DNA of 64,000 bases, from positions 1-64,000 of the forward strand of contig ONGE01000001.1 of the NCBI GenBank assembly GCA_900317325.1, given 5' to 3'. The translations under genes and the position numbers were made by a program. Every line of letters begins with the position of its first letter. Position 1 is the stretch's first letter. The DNA comes from an uncultured Prevotellaceae bacterium. Lineage in GTDB: Bacteria; Bacteroidota; Bacteroidia; Bacteroidales; Muribaculaceae. Positions 26,787 through 33,834 of this stretch are shown in pieces. The notes below the pieces were generated by a model, which was not told the origin of the DNA, ran no database searches, and saw only the letters and a list, made by a program, of their open reading frames with translations.

Positions 26787-26841
26787 CGCGGTTGATTTAC
26801 CACAAAGGTAAACCAACCGCGTATGCCCTGAAAAGACGTCA
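26787..26841 (-). terminator. Array repeat copy R1, hairpin form, end of the cassette array
   Basis: CGCGGTTGATTTACC (26787-26801) and GGTAAACCAACCGCG (26807-26821) form a 15-bp stem with one mismatch. The flanking GACGTCTTTTCAGGGCATAC (minus strand, 26840-26821) is the shared leading part of the array repeat. It lies 15 bp after the stop of the last cassette gene and probably ends the array transcript. Confidence 0.65.
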
Positions 26842-26855
26842 ATTTGATATAATCG

Positions 26856-27221
26856 CTAATCATTTACATAAGGCCAAAGTTTATCACTTATCATAAAGCG
26901 ATATTGTGACGAATAGAGCCATTCTGCTTCTTTGATTATATCTACATTAACATCATTATCTTCGATAAGTGAATACATGTTTTCTATCTTATCAATAAAC
27001 TTTATTTTAAGATTCTTTTCTTTCAAGCCAATTTCTAAAAGACTAAGCGCTTCGTTGATAGTTGCAGATTGAATAATCACATTTGCCCATGCTCCAATAT
27101 AATTGGGCAATGCTTCATTGTTAAAGTCACTGCAATCAATGAGATTCATAAAATCATAACCCGAATCTGCTTCTATATCTACAGAAGCAACCCATATTTG
27201 TTTGAATTCTATCTTTGTCAT
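26856..27221 (-). CDS. Small cytoplasmic protein of unknown function, array cassette
   Basis: A 121-residue acidic protein without signal or membrane segment (MTKIEFKQIWVASVDIEADS ... SSQYRFMISDKLWPYVND). I recognise no family. Size, acidity and its place as a single-gene cassette between copies of the array repeat resemble immunity proteins, but this is only contextual. A promoter-bearing part of the repeat (27299-27345) lies upstream, with TACCTTTG at 27307-27300. The gene is visibly more A+T-rich than the flanking housekeeping genes. Confidence 0.7.
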   Translation of the reverse strand: MTKIEFKQIWVASVDIEADSGYDFMNLIDCSDFNNEALPNYIGAWANVIIQSATINEALSLLEIGLKEKNLKIKFIDKIENMYSLIEDNDVNVDIIKEAEWLYSSQYRFMISDKLWPYVND

Positions 27222-27298
27222 TATTTTTTAGTTTTTGTACTACCAAAAAAATGCCATCAAAAGAACCGTCTTTGATGTCCAAATCTTAGTCAACCTCC

Positions 27299-27345
27299 GC
27301 AAAGGTAGCAAAAATCTTTGTTAAACACTCATTTTCTTCTGGTTA
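27299..27345 (-). repeat. Array repeat copy R1b, promoter half only
   Basis: On the minus strand AAAATGAGTGTTTAACAAAG leads into TTTTTGCTACCTTTG, the stop-plus-promoter half of the repeat. The stop codon of the upstream cassette gene is the TGA of this repeat, so the coding-tail half has been replaced by that gene. Confidence 0.7.
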
Positions 27346-27571
27346 CTAAGAAGAGTAGCAATATAATAATAACACCAAGATTGATGAACATAGCAGCCGA
27401 TAGGCTACCTACTCTCATATAATAAGTATCCTCAATAAATGCATTGCCTTCAAAAATATATTTGCCATCGACGTAAGCATTTGCCCACAATAAAAAATCA
27501 CAAATGATGTCTACTATTACTGCAACAATGGCAATAATAGCTATTATTGTAAATTTTACTCTTCTGTTCAT
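27329..27571 (-). CDS. Two-helix membrane protein, array cassette
   Basis: The start is the ATG at 27571 (MNRRVKFTIIAIIAIVAVIV), 37 bp downstream of a TACCTTTG element that rules out the longer frame. The 80-residue protein has an N-terminal transmembrane helix, a short outside loop (NAYVDGKYIFEGNAFIEDTY) and a second helix (MFINLGVIIILLLFLV), and ends VTRRK. The first 20 residues resemble those of the gene starting at 29301, down to the nucleotides ATGAACAGAA. Function unknown. Confidence 0.65.
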   Translation of the reverse strand: MNRRVKFTIIAIIAIVAVIVDIICDFLLWANAYVDGKYIFEGNAFIEDTYYMRVGSLSAAMFINLGVIIILLLFLVTRRK

Positions 27572-27600
27572 CGCTGCGTAAACATTTTGAATTATCAAGA

Positions 27601-27746
27601 TTTGTGGCAAAGGTAGCAACTATTTTTTGCTAAACACTCACTTTCTCTTAGATTTCGGTGATTTATTGTTCATGAGGCGCTGGTATTCGCCAGAGTTTTA
27701 TAATTTTGGAAAAGTTGCTCAACCGCGTGATGCTTCAAAAGACGTC
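27601..27746 (-). repeat. Array repeat copy R2
   Basis: Minus strand: GACGTCTTTTGAAGC, then CACGCGGTTGAGCAACTTTT, CCAAAATTATAAAAC, CGCCTCATGAACAATAAATC, ACCGAAATC, TGAGTGTTTAGC and the -7 element TACCTTTG (27615-27608). Compared with other copies it has a one-base loss in the coding tail. Its left edge supplies the promoter for the 27329-27571 gene. Its right edge overlaps the last codons of the 27735 gene. Confidence 0.85.
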
Positions 27747-28109
27747 ATATATCCAAGTAGCCATAAATCCAATTGATAAGACTAAATAGACTATTGACTC
27801 TATCATTAATATCTTTCTTTTTTGTTCTTTATTGAATAGATTCCTAAAGGAAAGATGAGAAATCAATGTTGATAGGCCAAGAAGCAAAAGTGATGCTAAT
27901 AAGATAAACGCACATCTCCAGATAGCAATTCCAGGCATTGCCTCTTGTAGAGTTTCTTCTGTGCCCAGATAAAAGAAAGAACAAACAAATAAAACTGGAA
28001 TGGCAATGATCAGAATTGAAAATTTCATGAAGAAGAAAGTTCCTTTATTCCTCTTAAAAAGAGAAAAAAGAAGCAGAACGATACCTATTTCAAATAAAAA
28101 GTTTAGCAT
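27735..28109 (-). CDS. Three- or four-helix membrane protein, array cassette
   Basis: The frame is open to 28133, but a TATCTTTG promoter element occupies 28138-28131, so translation probably starts at the ATG at 28109 (MLNFLFEIGIVLLLFSLFKR); an ATG at 28124 is the alternative. The roughly 124-residue protein has hydrophobic stretches FFMKFSILIIAIPVLFVCSFF, CAFILLASLLLLGLSTLI and IESIVYLVLSIGFMATWIY. It ends DVF, and those codons already lie in the next repeat copy. Function unknown. Confidence 0.6.
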   Translation of the reverse strand: MLNFLFEIGIVLLLFSLFKRNKGTFFFMKFSILIIAIPVLFVCSFFYLGTEETLQEAMPGIAIWRCAFILLASLLLLGLSTLISHLSFRNLFNKEQKRKILMIESIVYLVLSIGFMATWIYDVF

Positions 28110-28130
28110 ATTGCATTCGGTCATTTCATG

Positions 28131-28262
28131 CAAAGATAGAAATAATTATTCTATTTGCTCAACTTTTTCGGTGACATATTATTCATGAGGCGCTGGTACT
28201 CGTCCAGACTTTTATAATTTTGGAAAAGTTGCTCAACCGCGTGAACCTTGAAAAGACAGAGT
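28131..28262 (-). repeat. Array repeat copy R3
   Basis: Contains CTGTCTTTTCAAGG, ACGCGGTTGAGCAACTTTTC, AGTCTGGACGAGTACCAGCG, CCTCATGAATAATATGTCAC, a TAG stop and a TATCTTTG -7 element (28138-28131). The coding tail is fully open in this copy. Confidence 0.85.
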
Positions 28263-28351
28263 ATGTGATTATCAAAACAGTCTTTGTTGACATCAATACC
28301 AAGTCTTACTTCAGCCTTGTATTCTTGTGTTCTCGCAGGAAACGGCTCTTG
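28151..28351 (-). pseudogene. Start-less 3' gene fragment running into repeat R3
   Basis: An open frame of 66 sense codons lacks any start near its beginning and ends at TAG (28153-28151). It overlaps the end of the 28306 gene in another frame. The translation passes through EYKAEVRLGIDVNKDCFDNH and then VEQLFQNYKSLDEYQRLMNN to SPKKLSK. The second part matches the tail coded in the other repeat copies. It looks like the surviving 3' end of a gene that once occupied each cassette position. Confidence 0.55.
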
Positions 28352-29301
28352 TCAGTGAGAAACTCTTGATATAAATCGTTGAAATCCTTGTCGATAAAAT
28401 CTTCAGGATGCAGACAGATTCTCTCGTCAACAAAATGAGCACAGGTCAATTGGCGTGAGAACGCCACCATATCCTCGCCATGCTTCTTCTTAAACTCATC
28501 ACAGAGTTCTTGTAGAGTAGCCTCATTTTCCCCTTCCCATTCCATTATCACATGATAGGATTCAAGTAAAAGAAAGTAGTAATATGGATCATTTAGACCT
28601 TTTACCGTTTTCACCATCCGTTGTTGAACTGCAAATAAATCGCTCGGGTAATCCATCCTGAAACTGGCAGTCATCTCGCGGCATCGTGGCATCAATACTG
28701 TGATACTATCGAGTTCGTTGTTCATGACGGCACGGCAGCATTGGTCAAAAATCCTTACCAACTCTCCACAACGTCCATTGGGACTCCAGCACTTTGCAGC
28801 ATTGCGTGATGATTCAAAACAATAGGTCGTACCGTCATATCCTCGTTTCTCAAAAAGATAGGAAGATGTTTCAATGGCCGATTCTACCAACATCTGAAGC
28901 ATGTCCATCACACTGTCTGGTACCTGCATATAGTAAGAAGTCACCAACTCTGGTGAATACTTGATTTTGCTTTTTGATTCTATTTCATCATTAAAATGAT
29001 ACCACAGGTTCTCTTTTGCCTGCGTCAACGTCAACACATTACCATCATCTGTAAACGTTAGGGCATATTCACTAGAAAACGCCGGGAGAGACATATAGAA
29101 GAACGATGGATAACCGCCACTGTCACCAGTCGGATAATGCAATAAGTATTCCTTCACCATTGCCATATAAGCGCCATGGGGGTCATCGCTTCCGGCATCG
29201 TCAATTGGCACAGCTGGCACAAGTCTATTCTGACCTACCATTGGAACCCACACTATGGCAATAATAGCCATTATTGCATATTTTATTACTTTTCTGTTCA
29301 T
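28306..29301 (-). CDS. Secreted or membrane-anchored protein of unknown function, array cassette
   Basis: The start is the ATG at 29301 (MNRKVIKYAIMAIIAIVWVP), giving 331 residues. One N-terminal hydrophobic segment acts as signal or anchor and is followed by a soluble domain with several Cys and aromatic residues (YPSFFYMSLPAFSSEYAL, YDGTTYCFESSRNAAKCW, CGELVRIFDQCCRAVMNNEL, YYYFLLLESYHVIMEWEGEN). No family recognised. No promoter stands directly upstream, so it is probably cotranscribed with the DUF4160/DUF2442 pair as a three-gene cassette. Confidence 0.7.
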   Translation of the reverse strand: MNRKVIKYAIMAIIAIVWVPMVGQNRLVPAVPIDDAGSDDPHGAYMAMVKEYLLHYPTGDSGGYPSFFYMSLPAFSSEYALTFTDDGNVLTLTQAKENLWYHFNDEIESKSKIKYSPELVTSYYMQVPDSVMDMLQMLVESAIETSSYLFEKRGYDGTTYCFESSRNAAKCWSPNGRCGELVRIFDQCCRAVMNNELDSITVLMPRCREMTASFRMDYPSDLFAVQQRMVKTVKGLNDPYYYFLLLESYHVIMEWEGENEATLQELCDEFKKKHGEDMVAFSRQLTCAHFVDERICLHPEDFIDKDFNDLYQEFLTDKSRFLREHKNTRLK

Positions 29302-29370
29302 AGTTATCATGACATGTATTTTTTCCCATGCGTGATTGATGATTATGACATCTTGATGAAAATCAACAAT

Positions 29371-29625
29371 CTAATTGATTTGAACACCGCGTTCGTAAAG
29401 GTATTCAGGAGCAAATCCTATTTCATCGTTCCAGTCAATTGTGAATGGGTCAAGAGTGAACGCTTTGAAGTAGTCAATATCTTGCAACTTCTTGCAGATT
29501 CCCTTTTGCATCAATGGTGTGAAATCCACAAGTCGAACTTCTCCATTGCTGAATGTGATACGCAGTGTATAGTCTCTATCATATTCAGCTTTTGTTACTG
29601 TCAGCAATAATGAATTAGCATCCAT
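29371..29625 (-). CDS. DUF2442 domain protein
   Basis: An 84-residue protein with the DUF2442 pattern: VTKAEYDRDYTLRITFSNGE, VRLVDFTPLMQKG, FKAFTLDPFTIDWNDEIGFA and PEYLYERG. DUF2442 genes are often paired with DUF4160 genes, and the pair is commonly listed as a toxin-antitoxin candidate. Here the DUF4160 gene lies 7 bp upstream. Part of the cassette array. Confidence 0.88.
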   Translation of the reverse strand: MDANSLLLTVTKAEYDRDYTLRITFSNGEVRLVDFTPLMQKGICKKLQDIDYFKAFTLDPFTIDWNDEIGFAPEYLYERGVQIN

Positions 29626-29632
29626 GATATAA

Positions 29633-29890
29633 TTATTTTAAGGGTTCTATCTTCTCGGGCTTCTCACTATTGGTAAGGCGTTCCCAGTTGCTCATCAACT
29701 CATCTTTATGTAGGTCAAGCCATTCATAGACAAGTTTTAATGCCCTGCGAGGCAAAGAACCAGTAACAATTCCGTCCTGGATAGTGATTATCGCTTTGTA
29801 GTTTTCATACCACACATGAAAATGTGGCGGATTGTGGTCATCTATATACATGTAGATGATAATACCGTAAAATCTGCTAATCTCTGGCAT
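29633..29890 (-). CDS. DUF4160 domain protein
   Basis: The ATG at 29890 gives MPEISRFYGIIIYMYIDDHN, then PPHFHVWYENYKAIITIQDG and LPRRALKLVYEWLDLHKDEL, the clear DUF4160 pattern of 85 residues. A TATATTTG element lies at 29921-29914, just upstream. Together with the following DUF2442 gene it forms a presumed toxin-antitoxin-like pair; which partner is toxic, if either, is not established here. Confidence 0.88.
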   Translation of the reverse strand: MPEISRFYGIIIYMYIDDHNPPHFHVWYENYKAIITIQDGIVTGSLPRRALKLVYEWLDLHKDELMSNWERLTNSEKPEKIEPLK

Positions 29891-29974
29891 AATCAAACAT
29901 TTTTCTTAATTCGCAAATATAGACACTTTTCTTCAATTGGTGGCAAAATTGAAAGGAATTTATTGAGAATCTCG

Positions 29975-30110
29975 CAAATCTAGTGCCAAACACTTCACTT
30001 TTCTTTATGATTTCGGTGATTCTAATAAGGTGTTTATGAGCGTTATTCGTCCAGACTTTTATGATTTTGGTATAAGTTCTTCAACCGCTTATTCATTGAA
30101 AAGACGTAAC
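29975..30110 (-). repeat. Array repeat copy R4 (most diverged)
   Basis: Minus strand: TTACGTCTTTTCAATGAATA, AGCGGTTGAAGAACTTATAC, AAAAGTCTGGACGAATAACG, ATCACCGAAATC, AGTGAAGTGTTTGGC and the -7 element TAGATTTG (29982-29975). Indels disrupt the coding tail. Confidence 0.75.
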
Positions 30111-30125
30111 ATTATCTAACCATAA

Positions 30126-30794
30126 TCATGGATTGTTAGTCTCCTTTTTGAGAGAACACAACCCTATCTTCCATAATAAGAACAAGACCAGAATGATGAC
30201 AATTAGGGTGATAACAGTTCCAATCATATAGGGTATCTTTCTAGACTCCCAATAGAATTCATTTAATGTCAATATTTTGATTTGTCCGTTATCAATCATG
30301 GTCGATATGCGCTTGTCGTTTTCAAGAAGAGTAATAGATCTTTTACTTGTGTTGATAACAAAATTTACGCAATTATCTTTATTGATGCCTATAACTGTGT
30401 CACCAATCACCTGGATATCTGTCACTTCGGCACTAACATCAAATCTTAATTCATCATCAGAAATCGTTACTCTCTGATCATCACAAATAATGGAACCATG
30501 CCAAGCATCATCAATTGAGTATAATTTGTACCCATTGGGTAAATGGGCAACCCATGAATCTCCTATTCCTAGGTCTATATCACAGATAACCGATGTGAGC
30601 AGCATTGTTACAAAACTGCCTACAATCCAGATGCCTATGGCTACCGCTGGTGAAATGGCTGCAAGAAATATCTTGCGTTTTCTTTTGCGTTTTCCACCTA
30701 GCACATATGCCATCAGTCCACCAATGACACCCAACACCCATGCCAGAAGGAGGGCAAAACCCAAAGTAAAAAGGATATTGACAAATAACATCAT
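30126..30794 (-). CDS. Membrane protein with an external domain, array cassette
   Basis: A 222-residue protein: two N-terminal helices (MLFVNILFTLGFALLLAWVL and FLAAISPAVAIGIWIVGSFV) around a very basic loop (GGKRKRKRKI). A soluble beta-rich part of about 110 residues follows (WVAHLPNGYKLYSIDDAWHG, FDVSAEVTDIQVIGDTVIG, NFVINTSKRSITLLENDKR), then a C-terminal helix (IGTVITLIVIILVLFLLWKI). No family recognised. TACATTTG at 30832-30825 within repeat R5 provides its promoter. Confidence 0.72.
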   Translation of the reverse strand: MMLFVNILFTLGFALLLAWVLGVIGGLMAYVLGGKRKRKRKIFLAAISPAVAIGIWIVGSFVTMLLTSVICDIDLGIGDSWVAHLPNGYKLYSIDDAWHGSIICDDQRVTISDDELRFDVSAEVTDIQVIGDTVIGINKDNCVNFVINTSKRSITLLENDKRISTMIDNGQIKILTLNEFYWESRKIPYMIGTVITLIVIILVLFLLWKIGLCSLKKETNNP

Positions 30795-30824
30795 AGACTA
30801 TTAAGGATACTATAATTGACATTG

Positions 30825-30962
30825 CAAATGTAGCGATTATTTCGCTAAACACTTCATTTACTTTTAGATTTCGGTGATTGATAGTTCATGAGGCGCGAGC
30901 ACCTCCGACATTTATAATTTTGGAAAAGTTTCTCAACCGATTAGACCTTGAAAAGACGACAG
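30825..30962 (-). repeat. Array repeat copy R5
   Basis: Minus strand: GTCGTCTTTTCAAGGTC, CGGTTGAGAAACTTTTCCAA, CGCGCCTCATGAACTATCAA, TCACCGAAATCTAAAAG, TGAAGTGTTTAGCG and TACATTTG. The tail stays open from VEKLFQNYK to SPKSKSK, but an in-frame TAA precedes it. Confidence 0.82.
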
Positions 30963-30982
30963 TATTGTGGTCTAACACATAA

Positions 30983-31375
30983 TCAGATAACTAATATTAC
31001 ACAACAGACACAGCCAATGACAGAAAGCAAAAAGTAAAGAAACACCAAGCCGCCCTTGATTATTCTATGCTTTTCGTCCTTATATTTGAGGTTTAGCTCA
31101 TCGTAGAACTTGTCATCATCTCTCATGTAGAAAATCTTACTCATCGGTATTCCTGTAATAAGAATAATTGCGATAGCTATATAATATAATTGATTACGTT
31201 GTAAATTTCCAACCATAAAATATGCTATAATTAAAGCTACTGTCATGATATTCGAAGATATACAAACTCCAACATTTGAATTAGAGCAGTGATAAGAAAA
31301 ACTCTTGCTCCATCCAAAATTCATATAGGCATGTGCCATGCGATAATATATGTATCTGAAGAGATCCAGTATCAT
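30983..31375 (-). CDS. Small membrane protein, array cassette
   Basis: A 130-residue protein with three likely helices (NIMTVALIIAYFMVG, LYYIAIAIILITGIPM and GGLVFLYFLLSVIGCVCCVI) and a charged loop (MRDDDKFYDELNLKYKDEKH). The N-terminal region is rich in aromatic residues and Ser. No family recognised. Start ATG at 31375, 29 bp after the TACCTTTG element (31411-31404) of repeat R6. Confidence 0.65.
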   Translation of the reverse strand: MILDLFRYIYYRMAHAYMNFGWSKSFSYHCSNSNVGVCISSNIMTVALIIAYFMVGNLQRNQLYYIAIAIILITGIPMSKIFYMRDDDKFYDELNLKYKDEKHRIIKGGLVFLYFLLSVIGCVCCVILVI

Positions 31376-31403
31376 GTCATTAAGATGATAAACGTTTCAT
31401 CGA

Positions 31404-31561
31404 CAAAGGTAGCAAAAATCATGCCTAAACACTCATTTTCTTATAGATTTCGGTGATTTATTGACTTCGTCTTCAATGCTCACGCTCGGCAATGCTCAAG
31501 AAAACTTGACATTGCGCTCTCTTACTCGCATTGGTGTTCATGAGGCGCTGGTACTCGTCCT
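31404..31561 (-). repeat. Array repeat copy R6, promoter and tail part, interrupted
   Basis: Holds GACGAGTACCAGCGCCTCAT (31560-31537), an inserted stretch of about 70 bp (31462-31534), ATCACCGAAATCTATAAG, TGAGTGTTTAGG and TACCTTTG (31411-31404). The remaining half of the copy is found at 31672-31714 beyond a further insertion. Confidence 0.78.
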
Positions 31562-31671
31562 GCGCCTGGTTGGATAAACTTGGCGGCGCCTCAGCAAATC
31601 GAACAAGTTCGTTTGCTTTCGGCTTGCACAAGTTTTCCGTTTATCGTCAGTATCATAAAAAAAGCGGTTGA
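31562..31671. other. Gene-free insert splitting repeat R6
   Basis: About 110 bp that replace the central part of the repeat. It holds an imperfect hairpin AGCAAATCGAAC/GTTCGTTTGCT (31593-31617) and no open frame of note. Confidence 0.5.
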
Positions 31672-31714
31672 TTTACACAAAGGTAAGCCAACCGCGTATG
31701 CCTTGAAAAGACGT
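31664..31714 (-). terminator. Terminator hairpin inside repeat R6
   Basis: Minus strand: CGTCTTTTCAAGGCATAC, then GCGGTTGGCTTAC (31695-31683) pairing with GTAAATCAACCGC (31676-31664), followed directly by TTTTTTT (31663-31657). It lies 7 bp after the lipoprotein stop codon. The same hairpin type closes the array at 26787-26821. Confidence 0.75.
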
Positions 31715-31721
31715 TGTTATA

Positions 31722-32159
31722 TCAGTTATTGTCTATTTTGCTGTCTTTCTTGAAACGAGCCATTTCCTCTTTGGAATCGGTCTTATACCAAACCATTTCG
31801 GACTTTGTGAGTTTGTGGATGTCACACTCGATATAAATCCTGGTTTGCCCATCATGTTCCTTGCCAGTGAAGATGTTCATATGTGCTGTTTCACCAACTC
31901 GGTAATGAAGGTCAGTAATCGTCCATCCTTCATCAGGCCAATTTGATTCATAAAGCTCAATTCGACCAGAATAAGAAGTTTCAGGATAGAACACATATTT
32001 AACAACACTCGCATCTTGTATTCTACTATCGAATACTTGTGTCCAAATGCCCTCAAGTTTACTTGAGTCAAAACTCTTGACATCATCGTCACCGCAGGAT
32101 GCCAAGGAGAACAATGTGAACAGTATTAGGATAAAACCTAAAAACTTTAATTTTCTCAT
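31722..32159 (-). CDS. Small lipoprotein, array cassette
   Basis: A 145-residue protein with a clear lipoprotein signal (FLGFILILFTLFSLASCGDD, Cys at 22). The mature part is beta-rich (FDSSKLEGIWTQVFDSRIQD, YSGRIELYESNWPDEGWTI, RIYIECDIHKLTKSEMVWYK), with a lipocalin-like EGIW start. No precise family assigned. It is the first cassette after the FISUMP gene, and its own promoter is poor because repeat R7 lacks a clear -7 element. Confidence 0.75.
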   Translation of the reverse strand: MRKLKFLGFILILFTLFSLASCGDDDVKSFDSSKLEGIWTQVFDSRIQDASVVKYVFYPETSYSGRIELYESNWPDEGWTITDLHYRVGETAHMNIFTGKEHDGQTRIYIECDIHKLTKSEMVWYKTDSKEEMARFKKDSKIDNN

Positions 32160-32220
32160 TTCATTACCCTTGTTTACATATTCAATACTACTGATTAACG
32201 TAGGATAAATGCGATTATTA

Positions 32221-32333
32221 TTTTACTTGCGTTCATTTTTTGGTGATTCATTGTTCATGAGGCGCTGGTACTCGCCCCGAATTTTATAATTTTGGAAAAG
32301 TTGTTCAACCGCGTATGCCTTGAAAAGACGTTG
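32221..32333 (-). repeat. Array repeat copy R7, start of the cassette array
   Basis: Minus strand: AACGTCTTTTCAAGGCATAC, GCGGTTGAACAACTTTTCC, CGAGTACCAGCGCCTCATGA, ATGAATCACC and a TAA stop. The tail reads RLFKAYAVEQLFQNYK to SPKNERK without interruption. It begins 6 bp after the stop codon of the FISUMP gene. No TAnnTTTG is found at its end. Confidence 0.85.
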
Positions 32334-32338
32334 CTGCA

Positions 32339-33772
32339 CTAATTCTGCGCGACACGCACAGGTCGGATGCTTAAGCCAAAACTGCGATCCTGTTTGTCCC
32401 AACCAGGGTTGCTGCCCGAAAAGAAAAGTTGGTTGTAAGCATAAAGCGACATGCCATAGAACAGCGAGTGTGACCAATAGTAGCCGAATTCGCCTTCACT
32501 GACGATCCTGGTCCCATCTTTATAACCTGCGGCCGGCAAGAACAAAGTCTTTCCGCTAGGGCCAGTGCCCAAATACCCATTCACGCCGTTCATCGTCGTC
32601 CACTGCCAACTGCAGTGCTCGTGCAGTTCGTCCTGTTGAGCCTTGGTCGGCATTTGCCACGACAGTCCCCAGTTCGCTTGGGCAGCATCGTCAGCAGGTT
32701 CCAGTTCTTTCTTATTGTCAACTGTGCCATAATAGTTCTGGAAATTATACTTCATCAGAGAGTCCCATGTGCCTTTGCACCACTTGTAGTTTTCCCAGGT
32801 ATAGGTCTCCTTGGGCTTGGTCTCGCCCCAGGCGAAGTAGCTACCGTATTGCTCGGGACTGCTAGCTCCGATGTTGCACGTCGCCCACAACGTGCCGCTG
32901 GGCAGGCCCAGGTCAACATATTCATGATCAGGAGACGGTGCGCCACCGCCCAGGATGATGTCGATAATCTCGTTCACGTCGGCGATGTTGACTTCCCCGT
33001 CGCTGTTGACGTCGGCGCTCGGGCTACTGCCACTGCTCAGGATCATGTCAATCACAGCATTGACGTCGGCAATGTTGACTTCGCCATCATTGTTCACATC
33101 GCCTTTAATGCCGCTGCCATTGCGAGAGATGATGATCTTATCGGGAGTCTGCTGGTTACCACAATAGATGCAATAACCATAGCCTGTATTTTCGAAATAA
33201 GCATCCTCAGGATAAGTGATAGTGCAATCCTTCAGGGTGATGCCCTCTCCGATTCTGCCAACCTCACCTTTGATAGTGGCCTGAACGTTGTCGAATGTGA
33301 GCGCTACACCATTGCCTTCTCCATTATTGGCAATACCGTTGATAGTGTTTAATGTAATGTCCTCGATAGTCAGCCGTGCACAAACAAGGAAAATATCAAT
33401 CCATGTGCTGGAGGTGGAAAGGGTGCCATTGCCCTTGATGGTCACATTCTTGGAGTTATAGCCATCCAATGCGATAGCCACAAACCCGTTGGTAGTGAGT
33501 CTACACTGTCCAAGGACAACGATTGTTGACTGTTCAGCGATAAGACGGATAGGCCGAATGTTATCATATTTGTCATCAGTATTGTATTCAATAACGGCAT
33601 TGTTCAGCGTGAGTGTGTTTGTTGTCGCATTCCATGTGACCGTGCCGCTCTTGATAAAAGGACTGTTAAATCGACCATCCCCATCGGGAGAAACTCCACA
33701 CACCGACACTTGCGCAGCAGTGCTCATGGCAACCATGAACAGCGCAAACAATAATAAGAAGTTCTTTTTCAT
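32339..33772 (-). CDS. Secreted protein with dockerin-like repeats and C-terminal FISUMP domain
   Basis: The 477-residue protein has a signal peptide (LLLFALFMVAMSTAAQVSV). A beta-helix-like region follows at about 25-215 (NAVIEYNTDDKYDNIRPIRL, SKNVTIKGNGTLSTSSTWID). Two calcium-loop repeats GDVNNDGEVNIADVNAVIDM and DVNSDGEVNIADVNEIIDII lie at about 223-275. The C-terminal part is a FISUMP-type domain (EYVDLGLPSGTLWATCNIGA, YFAWGETKPKETYTW, YYWSHSLFYGMSLYAY, LSIRPVR). Such domains are common in secreted Bacteroidales proteins of unknown role. Repeat R7 follows its stop at once. Confidence 0.85.
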   Translation of the reverse strand: MKKNFLLLFALFMVAMSTAAQVSVCGVSPDGDGRFNSPFIKSGTVTWNATTNTLTLNNAVIEYNTDDKYDNIRPIRLIAEQSTIVVLGQCRLTTNGFVAIALDGYNSKNVTIKGNGTLSTSSTWIDIFLVCARLTIEDITLNTINGIANNGEGNGVALTFDNVQATIKGEVGRIGEGITLKDCTITYPEDAYFENTGYGYCIYCGNQQTPDKIIISRNGSGIKGDVNNDGEVNIADVNAVIDMILSSGSSPSADVNSDGEVNIADVNEIIDIILGGGAPSPDHEYVDLGLPSGTLWATCNIGASSPEQYGSYFAWGETKPKETYTWENYKWCKGTWDSLMKYNFQNYYGTVDNKKELEPADDAAQANWGLSWQMPTKAQQDELHEHCSWQWTTMNGVNGYLGTGPSGKTLFLPAAGYKDGTRIVSEGEFGYYWSHSLFYGMSLYAYNQLFFSGSNPGWDKQDRSFGLSIRPVRVAQN

Positions 33773-33834
33773 AAGCTATTATATTTAATGGTTTATTGGT
33801 TAATCATTCTCGTTAAAAGAGCCATTGGATGCGT

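Noticed and set aside
26384-26863. Open frames on both strands across tRNA-Ser and the following palindrome
   Set aside because: Both include the tRNA sequence, and their similarity to each other comes from the inverted repeat; no protein features.
26787-32336. The repeat array considered as a CRISPR array
   Set aside because: Repeats are over 100 bp, diverged, and separated by whole genes of variable length; no cas genes are seen.
26787-32336. The repeat array considered as a classical integron
   Set aside because: No integrase in the window and no recognisable attC-type folded site with its conserved core; only the layout is similar, so it is reported as integron-like at most.
32223-32477. 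An 84-codon minus-strand frame starting inside the FISUMP gene
   Set aside because: Its first half is an out-of-frame reading of the FISUMP domain; only its last 35 codons correspond to the array repeat tail, with no start of their own.
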